Assembly: GCA_014885115.2 (NCBI GenBank)
Contig: WKLE02001655.1
Span: forward strand, 1-13,050
Length of the DNA stretch: 13,050 nt
Direction of reading: 5' to 3'
Source of the DNA: Asterionellopsis glacialis
Lineage: Eukaryota > Bacillariophyta > Plagiogrammaphyceae > Rhaphoneidales > Asterionellopsidaceae
The position numbers and the translations under genes are program-made. Below, piece by piece: positions 8,101 through 13,050 of the stretch. The stretch's first letter is position 1, and every line of letters begins with the position of its first letter. The notes under the pieces are model-generated. The model was not told where the DNA came from. It searched no databases and worked only from the letters and a program-made list of their open reading frames with translations.

Positions 8101-10836
8101 GATTGTACAAATGATGGGTCCGAGCATGCAGACGACCAAGTCGGCGATACCTATACCGAAACAGAAGATGTTTACGACCCAGAAAAAAATCAGCACCCTG
8201 ATGGACAGAAAGTAGCTGGGGACGTGCAAGATGTTGCAACTGTTGTGAGGAAAGAAGGCAGCAAGATCACAGGATCACCAGAAGAATCCGAAGCAGTGGC
8301 AATAATTTACCCCGCTGGTACTCAAGAAATGGACGCCACCAAAAGAGAGAAGCAAGCGCCAATCGTTGAAGATGGAATCGGTACAGGATCCAAGAAAGAG
8401 TTGCCAACATCCACCGAAATCGAAGAAAGAGATGATACCACTGTGAGTGATCTTACTAACATAGCCACTGCGGATGAGGCTCAACCAGAAGGCCAAGCTA
8501 ATGCTGGTGCGGATGAAGCGGAGGGAAAATTGGAGTTATTCTCATCTCAAATGGCTTCAACCACCACACATGGTGGCAAATCAGCAAAAGTAAATATTAC
8601 CGAAGGATCCGAGGCAGAGGCCAAGCCTGGGAATGAGCTCGAACATGGCAAAACAGCTGGGGCCGATAAAGAGTTCGAATCGTCTCAACGTGTGTCCGAG
8701 ACTGCGATGGAACAAACAAATGAAGTTGGCTCAGAGATTGCACCTGCATCTGAGGAGACTTCGCTTGTCGATCATATTGGCGACTCCCCCAAAATAGAGG
8801 TAATTGAACCAATTGTAGAAAAGTCAGCTTCTCTGATTGAAGTCGAAAACACAAAAAAGGAATCGCATGATACCATAGTTGAAAACACTAACAAAGAGGG
8901 TGAAACAGTAACCGAGGAAGCCGGTAGAACAGACGATACTTTCGAAATACCAGTAATAGCAAGCACCGCGAAGCCAAAAAAGACTAAAAGTGTCACTCCA
9001 AAGGCTGAACCAGGCGATGTAAACCCCCCACGGTCTCCCTGGGTAAGAGTTAAATCCAAAGTCGCAGCCATGGCAGGTTTTGGAATTTTTTCGCCCAAAC
9101 AAGAGGAAGTGCGCCGAACTCCATCGGTAGAAACAAAAGCAGAAGCAACAGAAGAAAGTCAAAAACTGACAAGTCATGCTAAAAAATCACCCAAACGTCG
9201 TTCAACAAGACGGAAGGTGGCACACCAACATGATGATTTTGAATATGACACTACTCGTTACAAAAAAAAGCGAGAATCGTCGATGCAACCTTCACAGACT
9301 GAAGATCTTCCTGAAGACAATCCATCTTTCCATACACGATCACATGATATAGTTGAGAGTGATGACGACGAGGATGTCAATGGTGTCGAGGAAACTCAAG
9401 AAATATCCCCGAGGGGAAGAAAACGAATTGTCAAAGATGCTGAGCCTGAAGGAAAACCCAAAACAAGGGGTCGTGGTCGTAAGAAGAAAGAAGATGCACC
9501 TTTAGACAACGAAAGTGACAAAGAAGAAGAAGAACCTAAGACAAGGGGTCGTGGTCGCAAGAAGAAAGAAGATGGACCTTTGGACAATGACAGTGACAAA
9601 GAAGAAGAAGAAGTACTCAAGACAAGGGGTCGAGGTCGCAAGAAGAAAGAAGATGCACAATTGGACAATGACAGTGAAAAAGAAGAAGAAGAAGCACTCA
9701 AGACAAGGGGTCGAGGTCGGAAGAAGAAAGAAGTTGTACCTTCGGATAACGAAAGCGACAAAGAACAAGAAAAACCCAAGACAAGCAATCGTGGTCGCAA
9801 GAAGAAAAAAGTTGCATCTTCGGATAACGAAAGCAACAAAGAAGAAGAACCCAAGACAAAGGGTCGTGGTCGAAAGAAGAAAGAAGTCGTAGCTGTAGAC
9901 AACGAAAGCGACAAAGACGAAGTACCCAAGACAAGGGGTCGTGGTAGGAAGATGAAAGGAGACGCACCTTCGGACAACGACAGCGACGAAGAAGTACCCA
10001 AGACAAGAGGTCGTGATCGGAAGAAGAAAGAAGATGCACCTTCGGACAACGACAGCGACGAAGAAGAAGTACCTAAGACAAGGGGTCGAGGTCGGAAGAA
10101 GAAAGAAGTTGCACCTTCGGATAACGAAAGCGACGACGAAGAAAAATCCAAGACGAAGCGTGGTGGCCGCAAGAAGAAAGAAGTCGGATCTTCAGACAAT
10201 GAAAGCAGAAAAAAAGAAACGGCAAAGAGGAGAACTACGAGACGGTCTACAAAAAAGGAAGACGGCGCAAAAGAAAGCGATACGGAGATATCCGAGGAAG
10301 ATATCACAAAAAAGAATGCGCCCCATCGTCGAACACGGAAACGTGCTGCATCAATGTCCGAGGGTGACACTGAAACAGAGGATGGTTCTAAGCGCGTTAC
10401 GTCGGCTGCGAAACGGAAAAGAAAATCCGGTCGCCCCAAGAAAAGTCTCAAAAGTTTGGATGAAGATCGTCCGGTTGAAGTTGACGACAAAGAAGAAACG
10501 GAGGCGTGTAATATGCGATTGGCGCAGAGTACTTTGCGAGCTTTTGATGAAGCCGATAGCAGCTCAGATGAAAGCAAAGTGTCCATCCAGTCTACTGGAA
10601 ATAGGAGAAGATCGACAAGACGTCGTACATATGTCATTGACGAAAATAGTGCACAAGCAGGACGAGGGAGGAGTGCAGCTGCTACTCGCAAAAGACGAAG
10701 ACAAACAGAAGAAGACGAAGAGGCGGATTCAGTTGCAACAGAAGATACCAGGTCCATTGCAAGTGAGTCGGTCTCGTCACGCGCAAGACGGTCTACTAGG
10801 AAACGTGTACCTCGCATGCTAAAAGGCTTAAAATAA
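2197..10836 (+). CDS. Giant intronless AT-hook-like, charged-repeat scaffold protein (2,879 aa)
   Basis: I do not recognise the family. The frame is also open upstream to a GTG at 2173, but the first ATG (2197, context caaacaATGtc) is the sensible start. Residues 1-690 look folded and mostly helical (long Leu/Ile/Gln-rich helices, eight or so Trp), possibly an alpha-solenoid, with a Q10 tract at 276-285. Residues 738-744 are Q7. About 786-1067 is an extreme Glu/Asp domain. About 1271-1465 is a degenerate ~20-residue repeat, and about 1793-1900 has three ~36-residue repeats. Residues 2279-2303 form a lone hydrophobic island. Residues 2421-2674 hold ten units of KTRGRGRKKK plus a Ser/Asp/Glu block. 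KRKRKSGRPKK at 2739-2749 is a canonical AT-hook core (SGRPKK). RRSTRR-like motifs recur at about 2334, 2678, 2803 and 2864. AT-hooks bind the minor groove of AT-rich DNA, and SDNES/SDNDSD blocks fit CK2 phosphorylation sites. A nuclear chromatin scaffold is my inference. A basic/acidic RNA-binding or nucleolar protein is the main alternative. Confidence 0.9.
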   Translation: MSAISDIVVAGTGALVTTTATATKTIQEQREEYSNSMMETQLDLVDVIEQGDIGGLNALALVSQVLVKQVDCLSCDLQLSFSSSTNSNLSRRQYRTQLEQQDLIQQDLQVASTCQFIIQYLQNFEQVDKLRLTLLSLTNSLLRIQHSTNQQCHETFMKLILDCESTNRTNTARNQENGDDDDDNDESIVHMMNTTELLQLIPNLHAWMKKESHDETLQQQQRSFKRARFYSQTTVAMGDDSWKVPFVYIVIHWILHALQKQHYQQHREKRHYDPSQQQQQQQQQQHMPLLEVSWETTVIPLVHELLQTSFPHLSPSYRTAGIVLYAMDILNYNSSTSAQQRQLRMPHAIVTGKCILFQDFIPTKIVDMVLTSSDILNVLAKSTKLERQDLVAHYANIILHYSYTIHCDDDHDGAQQQKQQCQCGFAAKRLIMDGSVGCIDRLRSRLLQQQKSRKTTTISTSTPTTLRQEITASGYALLIQIEILLYSYDFLPAVSIAQKMESFNHPSILSREEQTDAWLTIIDHMMNTSQLFLEGPPTSMSYQRKKQKWQTILSQMNNVGRDAICTYFARLVQQVVDNDDHHHQQLQDQQSRATPEEIVYMTHASYQTVLRLLIMSFGADLSKSESLFLQTFPKSPPSVGLSSGLVSWSSSSSRNGSTTNFEDWAIQTLQNHTPVTTIPSSLQNEITGELDLNLVLERGTDDNDDDVGLVELEQDDLDNVVADDALYHDHEEEVVVVQQQQQQQESVQYSLPLLKDKVLDEAAGATVLLDAPASTPAAAEALVPYSEEEEEAEKPLQEQEEEDVIEIINDSDGEEEQPHGKEDEEEGEYDDEEEGEYPGDDQQYEDDENEFAVEREEDEYADEHQHHEDDDEFVDEDGYGEEEFVQEGEDDYVENDEEEEAYAHGEEEEHGREEHDETMPPPPDRPHTSSHTRISLSVSQEYEKEVVELDDTDEDEEQQQQVEEEKDQHKFSDDEERHGDSHGEEEEMEEAGDNENQYAEEEVDRSGHSTEEEYVGESERICDEKGYEPDTAYGYTEGESVSEAVQTEEEEEEDDEEGGADGVDGYSTKDGAIIRNKKGGRLEGETPRRPVYSDDMDEADEFTASEVEVHDEESEAPDETNMKSPTRLPFANRNRATLESASALLAVAMSPSSPPVTATATPTSAAIDLDHKEEVAPIAQEQKEGAIDEKDQMIEEKSPSVSALAPSDTVTYLDEHSDDQTKEEPVPPAAEKEDEEEEQLEKIVHTFPEKDDGLDDDEVEEQQEKEMAAEEKPSVDAEEEIVQENQAEKQPSKDVQVDAENGVIKDQAEEQPGVDVEADVDEGIVEEDETVEDPSVNIEADSENEYVLDDQAKDQPSANAEIDADEIDEAGPLPTVDIDAVKEEKAEDRPSVNAKANATEENIVVNQAREQPTPDVGAETAKEDIIDDEAEVLSPVGAETDSAEENVVDNKAEEQPTEDIVDDQADETVEAIEYKKPAFALTEQNQGQVQGQSSIGQEEEQESTESKDTNLQSSDTVALLEEGSDTLAEGGEQREKALGVATEEEEVGIVDTDMKIVDEPFVSNVGEVQSEAKEVEHDPSLKGIQESEENVADTAEEQQHKKGTEEAVHVDMNEAEVSEEVSQKESDENVCEAELSDISAGKQETDTKLETMVEAESSNIFADSIEVDQSTDAEQISVQEADAEEDEKKNPGVEEIEDNKAMCDIPKEDVHQEEDTAHVADESENEDAFNNEGKETDSVGVQEEQEGETTAEVAKGGDVDHSGDTMDVNQYSHSNEAVEDEHGVDKVVEASVAVDDGAASGALASSDVDDSVDTGEHNMVNEIPETKDAVIDDGTTGAVATSDAENDLSVFTEEPVVSKVPRIRDAVADDATTRAFATSDVENDLSIYTEEPKVLEMVGEEDEESVQTSPVEYPDGEEEIDAETEADATNIEDAVDGNDVRHPEGSHEDVESNIIVNQVPNTKGETADDCTNDGSEHADDQVGDTYTETEDVYDPEKNQHPDGQKVAGDVQDVATVVRKEGSKITGSPEESEAVAIIYPAGTQEMDATKREKQAPIVEDGIGTGSKKELPTSTEIEERDDTTVSDLTNIATADEAQPEGQANAGADEAEGKLELFSSQMASTTTHGGKSAKVNITEGSEAEAKPGNELEHGKTAGADKEFESSQRVSETAMEQTNEVGSEIAPASEETSLVDHIGDSPKIEVIEPIVEKSASLIEVENTKKESHDTIVENTNKEGETVTEEAGRTDDTFEIPVIASTAKPKKTKSVTPKAEPGDVNPPRSPWVRVKSKVAAMAGFGIFSPKQEEVRRTPSVETKAEATEESQKLTSHAKKSPKRRSTRRKVAHQHDDFEYDTTRYKKKRESSMQPSQTEDLPEDNPSFHTRSHDIVESDDDEDVNGVEETQEISPRGRKRIVKDAEPEGKPKTRGRGRKKKEDAPLDNESDKEEEEPKTRGRGRKKKEDGPLDNDSDKEEEEVLKTRGRGRKKKEDAQLDNDSEKEEEEALKTRGRGRKKKEVVPSDNESDKEQEKPKTSNRGRKKKKVASSDNESNKEEEPKTKGRGRKKKEVVAVDNESDKDEVPKTRGRGRKMKGDAPSDNDSDEEVPKTRGRDRKKKEDAPSDNDSDEEEVPKTRGRGRKKKEVAPSDNESDDEEKSKTKRGGRKKKEVGSSDNESRKKETAKRRTTRRSTKKEDGAKESDTEISEEDITKKNAPHRRTRKRAASMSEGDTETEDGSKRVTSAAKRKRKSGRPKKSLKSLDEDRPVEVDDKEETEACNMRLAQSTLRAFDEADSSSDESKVSIQSTGNRRRSTRRRTYVIDENSAQAGRGRSAAATRKRRRQTEEDEEADSVATEDTRSIASESVSSRARRSTRKRVPRMLKGLK
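3022..3051 (+). repeat. Polyglutamine tract, mixed CAA/CAG (Q10)
   Basis: Ten consecutive Gln codons encode residues 276-285 of the giant protein. They start as CAA CAA CAG CAA, run through five CAG and end in CAA. The tract sits in a Gln/His-rich linker between helical stretches and is expected to vary in length between strains. Confidence 0.9.
4408..4428 (+). repeat. Second polyglutamine tract (Q7) after a GTA run
   Basis: Four GTA codons (Val4) run into six CAG and one CAA codon, giving VVVVQQQQQQQ at residues 734-744. This marks the boundary between the helical N-terminal part and the acidic, disordered remainder of the protein. Confidence 0.85.
4552..5400 (+). repeat. Extreme Glu/Asp low-complexity domain
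   Basis: The region encodes about residues 786-1067, dominated by GAA, GAG, GAT and GAC codons with scattered Tyr, His and Gly. Motifs of the type EEGEYDDEEEGEY recur. The coding strand is therefore strongly purine-rich. Acidic runs of this kind occur in histone chaperones, nucleolar proteins and chromatin factors, where they can act as histone or DNA mimics. That is family knowledge, not proof of function here. Confidence 0.85.
6007..6591 (+). repeat. About ten degenerate ~20-residue acidic repeats
   Basis: Residues about 1271-1465 repeat a pattern close to E-x-Q-P-S-x-D-V-x-A-(D/E)-x(3-5)-(I/V)-V-x-(D/N)-Q-A. Clear unit starts are EKPSVDAE, EKQPSKDVQVD, EEQPGVDVEAD, VEDPSVNIEAD, KDQPSANAEID, EDRPSVNAKAN, REQPTPDVGAE and EEQPTEDIVDD. 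Most units end in DQA, NQA, DEA or NKA. Unit length drifts between about 13 and 22 codons, always in frame, which indicates an old tandem expansion now diverged under frame constraint. Confidence 0.75.
7573..7890 (+). repeat. Three tandem 36-37-codon repeats
   Basis: Unit starts are at 7573 (AVDDGAASGALASSDVDD), 7681 (AVIDDGTTGAVATSDAENDL) and 7792 (AVADDATTRAFATSDVENDL), at residues 1793, 1829 and 1866. Units 2 and 3 stay similar through S(V/I)(F/Y)TEEP and are the closest pair, so they are the younger duplication. Spacings are 108 and 111 bp, both multiples of three. Confidence 0.8.
9457..10218 (+). repeat. Ten tandem AT-hook-like / acidic repeats
   Basis: Residues 2421-2674 consist of ten units of 24-27 residues. 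Each unit has a basic half (KTRGRGRKKK in most) and an acidic half (SDNESDKEEEE or SDNDSDEEE). Units 1-4, 7 and 9 keep the RGRGRK core, allowing one Lys-to-Met in unit 7. Units 5, 8 and 10 have drifted (SNRGRK, RGRDRK, KRGGRK). Length differences come almost entirely from the number of GAA/GAG codons at the end of each unit, as expected from slippage in GAA runs. At DNA level many units share AAGACAAGGGGTCG, so the array is recent or homogenised. RGRGRK resembles the AT-hook grip but lacks the usual Pro. Confidence 0.85.
10411..10443 (+). other. Canonical AT-hook core in the basic C terminus
   Basis: The codons encode KRKRKSGRPKK at residues 2739-2749. G-R-P flanked by Lys/Arg is the defining AT-hook core, as in HMGA proteins. 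It is the only copy in this protein with the Pro, in contrast to the ten RGRGRK variants upstream. The preceding Lys/Arg run could double as a nuclear localisation signal. Confidence 0.65.
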
Positions 10837-11011
10837 GCTATGAAGTGATATTTCTTTTCATCTTTGGTCTGTTGAAGAATAATGAATGAATAACTGTAGA
10901 TTTATAATACTTGAGTTATACTTCTCACACGATTTCAAAAGTATTATGTTTCTTGATCGCCTATCTATTCTAGCTTTTTTTCTATACTCTTAAGAGAATC
11001 TTGCAGGTTTT
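10837..11011. other. Short AT-rich spacer between convergent genes
   Basis: This is the 3' flank of the giant gene. It is AT-rich and holds AATAAT and GAATAA-type sequences near 10879-10892 but no perfect AATAAA. A 10-bp palindrome CTCTTAAGAG lies near 10987-10996. I see no gene here. It would be shared as 3' untranslated sequence if the minus-strand candidate ending at 11012 is real. Confidence 0.5.
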
Positions 11012-11349
11012 TCAGACTTCTTGCTTGAGTTTCTCTATCGCTTCATTTACTTCTGTTTGATTTGCATTTAAGTGAATGACTGAAATGTCCTGCTTAATCT
11101 GTTTTTGCTCTTCCGTTGTCGCACGAAGGGACCTTTGCTGAAAGTGGTTATATTCTGTTGATTTGTAAGGACACTAATATATATGATGCATACCATGCAA
11201 AACAGAAAATCATAAACCCTGAACCCAATACTGTATATTATTGTCAAGAGTACGATGTTCACAAAATCAGACAAATTGGTCTGAAAATATTCGTAGCATA
11301 CCAGTACATAAGCCTGTATCCAGTGACGAATCTGCGGAAGGGAGGCCAT
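11012..11349 (-). CDS. Candidate two-exon gene for a 57-residue helical protein
   Basis: This is inferred from splice logic, not recognised by family. Exon 1 would run 11349-11302 (MASLPQIRHWIQAYVL), followed by an AT-rich 164-bp intron at 11301-11138 that starts GTATGC and ends TTTCAG. Exon 2 runs 11137-11012 in phase 0, starting QRSLRATTEEQKQ and ending EAIEKLKQEV before a TGA. Exon 2 is amphipathic and coiled-coil-like, with a composition unlike the surrounding non-coding sequence, while the intron is poor in G and C as expected. The frame is open upstream of the chosen ATG, so further 5' coding sequence or another exon is possible. It is convergent with the giant gene. A small subunit or adaptor of some complex is conceivable, but I assign no function. 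Exon 2 alone is better supported than the whole model. Confidence 0.35.
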
Positions 11350-11495
11350 GCAAGGCCAAAAAGAACTGGTAAAGTTGCGTGCGTTCAACCTGCGTGCCGG
11401 GATCAGAAGCGTATCTTGCGAATATATGACACCGGCCGTTGACTGCTCACTTTCGAGAGAGCAGGGGCAAGAATCGAAGAACGAAGTTAAAGACA

Positions 11496-12401
11496 ATGAG
11501 CAAAGACGTTCCGGTTCCGCCCCCCCGGGTGGGAGGACCACCGGCAATGAGGACTACAAGGGCCGCCGGAGGTGGCGAGGCCATCGCGCCTCCTCCTCCT
11601 CCTCCTCCTCCTGGGATTATTCCCGCGGCTGCAGACCAAATTCCAGGTGTTCCGCAACCCCAACAGGGAGCAGGGCCAGACACGGGAGGCGCTCCAGCTA
11701 CCGGAGGTAACGTCCCTGCTGCCCAACCTTTCGCACTCCCGTTTGAGGCAAAGGAGGGCACCCTCACGTATGAGATGTTATCTTCTACGGCAGGTAGATC
11801 AAATGAAGAATTGACCAAATCAGTCATTAAGACCTTTGAGGTAGTTGAGGATGCAATAAATCCTGATGAGGTACTAACCCAACTACTGAGTGCAGACAAG
11901 CCAAGTGCCTTTTTTGCTGTATTACCGACGTTGTGTTACACGACAACGGTATATTGTATTTGGCAATTCCAAATGGGATTTGGTGTCCCCAATGAGTTCA
12001 ACGGAAAAATATTCGCAAGATATGGGGATGTAGATGAGGGCCAGTTACCGCCTTATTTACTAGCCCCTGGTGATACCGTTAGCAAAACTTCTGAAGAGTT
12101 TTTCCAAGTAGAAACTCTTGTAAGAGCAAAGGCTGCTGATCTAAAGACAGCGTACAATGCATATCCAGATTTATTATTGTCACCGTATGTTGGCTGAGTC
12201 CAAACAGGCACGCCAGTTGAAGATACTGTAAAGTTATACAAGTTGGTGTTCCTTCCTTTGAAATGGGCTCCATACTTCATGGAACTGATGCCACCATATT
12301 GTGCCCTGCAAGTTATAGAGTGGCTAGTTGGAAATTTGAGCAATGACCAACAAAGACAGGAGGTCAGCTCTATACATCAGAAAGGACTTTCTGGTCATTG
12401 A
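11496..12401 (+). pseudogene. Pro/Gly-rich-headed frame of unknown family, interrupted by one TGA
   Basis: The likely start is the ATG at 11496 (context agacaATGag); the same frame is open back to an ATG at 11439. Residues 1-80 are Pro/Gly/Ala-rich with an eight-Pro run at 32-39 (eight CCT codons, 11589-11612). Residues 80-233 look folded (AFFAVLPTLCYTTTVYCIWQ, FARYGDVDEGQLPPYLL). A TGA at 12195-12197 follows PYVG, but the same frame then stays open for 67 more codons with protein-like sequence (TPVEDTVKLYKLVFLPLKWA, ALQVIEWLVGNL) to a second TGA at 12399-12401. AATAAA begins three bases later, so the natural end is probably 12401. The likeliest reading is a TGG-to-TGA nonsense change. Selenocysteine or a shorter real protein are alternatives. 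A low-complexity head plus a helical body fits a gag-like or transposon accessory protein, or a lineage-specific gene. I cannot decide between them. Confidence 0.55.
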
Positions 12402-12794
12402 CGAATAAAATCTGTCTGTCTGTCAACATTTTACCATGGCCGGACCAATGAATTATCCCTCTCCCTGACATAAATAATTCCTGAGTGACTCAAAAAATGT
12501 CATGCTCTTTCTCAAAAAATTGATTGTGTTGATTACACAAAATTCTACATGAATGGATTACGTTAATAGGACAATTTTTTTTCTGTTAGTGAAAAACATT
12601 GCACTCTACCTGGATCCTACTAGCAATGCTCTGGTACTGAATTCAAGTTCCGCATTTCCAAAAATGCTGGTATGGCTCACATGCTCATTTTGGCATCTTT
12701 TTTTTTTGTTGATAGTAATTTTTTACCAAGTTTCATTAGGACAGTCAAATGTTGATGCTATTGCACAACTATGGAACGCAATGTTAGATGACAA
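12402..12794 (+). other. AT-rich spacer with pyrimidine tracts and possible decayed coding sequence
   Basis: I find no convincing gene. A frame open from 12553 to 12804 has two protein-like segments (LYLDPTSNALVLNSSSAFPK and LGQSNVDAIAQLWNAML) separated by a T-rich, hydrophobic-reading stretch. That stretch contains GTATGG near 12668 and a long T run before TTGATAG near 12715, so it could be an intron-like insertion. This could be the 5' part of the zinc-finger gene that follows, or a relic. Confidence 0.3.
12404..12409 (+). terminator. AATAAA polyadenylation signal
   Basis: A perfect AATAAA lies two bases after the TGA at 12399-12401, followed by a TCTGTCTGTCTGTC run. Its position favours 12401, not 12197, as the ancestral end of the upstream gene. 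Confidence 0.5.
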
Positions 12795-13050
12795 ATGCAG
12801 TTAGTCTGTCCTGGTTGTGATGATATGTTTCATTCACAGCATTCATTCAACCTTCACTTGTTCAGTAGTGAATTTTGTTACTTTGTGGACCAATATGGTG
12901 TTACTTTGTGGACCAATATGGTGTCAACACCAATCAAACTTCATCTAATCAGCAGTTTCCTACTAGTGGAAATGCTATTAATCATTCATCTAAGTACCAG
13001 ACCAAGGGACCTATTCCTTATGAATTTGTTTCTGACCATTATGGAGTGAG
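12795..13050 (+). pseudogene. Start of a C2HC zinc-finger protein, frame broken by a 23-bp duplication, cut by window edge
   Basis: From the ATG at 12795 the frame encodes VCPGCDDMFHSQHSFN, then LHLFSSEFC. The spacing is C-x2-C-x3-F-x5-F-x2-H-x6-C, the C2H2 scaffold with Cys in the last position. A single N-terminal finger of this type is typical of some transposase families, for example the fungal CACTA-like Plavaka group, but also of other DNA-binding proteins. After YFVDQYG the frame is thrown off by a perfect 23-bp tandem duplication. If only one copy is counted, the reading continues as DQYGVNTNQTSSNQQ, then SKYQTKGPIPYEFVSDHYGV, open to the window end. The finger itself is intact. Upstream coding exons may exist. 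The identity as a transposon protein is an inference. Confidence 0.45.
12877..12922 (+). repeat. Perfect 23-bp tandem duplication
   Basis: The copies at 12877-12899 and 12900-12922 are identical and adjacent (each begins GTTACTTTGTGG and ends CCAATATGGT). Because 23 is not a multiple of three, the second copy shifts the zinc-finger reading frame. Perfect identity points to a very recent duplication or an assembly artefact. Confidence 0.95.

Noticed and set aside
9396..10817. 473-codon open frame on the minus strand, rich in Ser/Leu/Phe/Arg
   Set aside because: It is the antisense of Lys, Glu and Arg codons in the AT-hook-like array. Long antisense frames are expected from AAG/GAA-rich repeats, and the sense frame is clearly the coding one.
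10013..10822. 269-codon plus-strand frame in another phase, Lys/Arg-rich
   Set aside because: It is a shadow of the same purine-rich repeats. It starts inside the array and has no independent start context.
11213..11379. Plus-strand open frame without ATG ending in CKAKKNW and a stop
   Set aside because: About 55 open codons can occur by chance, and it overlaps the candidate minus-strand intron and exon. It reads tolerably as protein but has no start or splice support.
11390..11415. Sequence loosely like an initiator-Met tRNA primer-binding site
   Set aside because: Only a short partial match (GGGATCAG), with no flanking long terminal repeat visible.
11447..11899. 150-codon minus-strand frame, Gly/Ala/Pro-rich
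   Set aside because: Antisense of the Pro/Gly-rich head of the plus-strand frame. The Gly run is the complement of the CCT run.

Overview
The window looks eukaryotic and nuclear, probably from a diatom or another stramenopile. Several things suggest this: an 8.6 kb intronless reading frame rich in polyglutamine and acidic tracts, start codons in an A-rich context with no ribosome-binding site, an AT-rich candidate intron bounded by GT and CAG, an AATAAA signal, and promoter DNA with CCAAT- and CRE-like elements. The lineage is inferred from general gene style, not from a diagnostic gene, and none of the proteins matches a family I can name with confidence.

Layout. (1) Positions 83-1380, minus strand: a 366-residue protein of unknown function with a coiled-coil C terminus. 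A good-looking frame just past its stop suggests a frameshift or a missed splice. (2) 1381-2196: the divergent intergenic region. It holds a CpG-rich island (about 1464-1625) with an inverted CCAAT box, a TTACGTCA element, repeated TTCGTG hexamers and an 18-bp perfect palindrome. (3) 2197-10836, plus strand: the dominant gene, encoding 2,879 residues. A helical, Q-rich N-terminal part of about 690 residues is followed by a very acidic domain, two families of degenerate acidic repeats, one isolated hydrophobic island holding the only Trp of the last 2,200 residues, and a basic tail. The tail has ten alternating-charge AT-hook-like repeats, a canonical AT-hook core and several RRSTRR-type motifs. 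It reads as a nuclear, DNA- or chromatin-binding scaffold. (4) 10837-11495: a short convergent interval with a candidate two-exon minus-strand gene for a 57-residue helical protein. (5) 11496-12401, plus: a Pro/Gly-rich-headed reading frame of unknown family, interrupted by one in-frame TGA and followed at once by AATAAA. (6) 12402-13050: an AT-rich spacer, then the start of a C2HC zinc-finger frame. This frame is broken by a perfect 23-bp tandem duplication and otherwise stays open to the window edge.

The two plus-strand genes at the right end each carry one clean disabling change, which fits decaying genes or a decaying mobile element. No enzyme, defence operon, RNA gene or CRISPR array is visible. 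The most distinctive object is the giant charged-repeat protein. The freshest sequence-level observations are the 23-bp duplication, the in-frame TGA, the hidden spliced small gene and the palindromic CpG promoter island.
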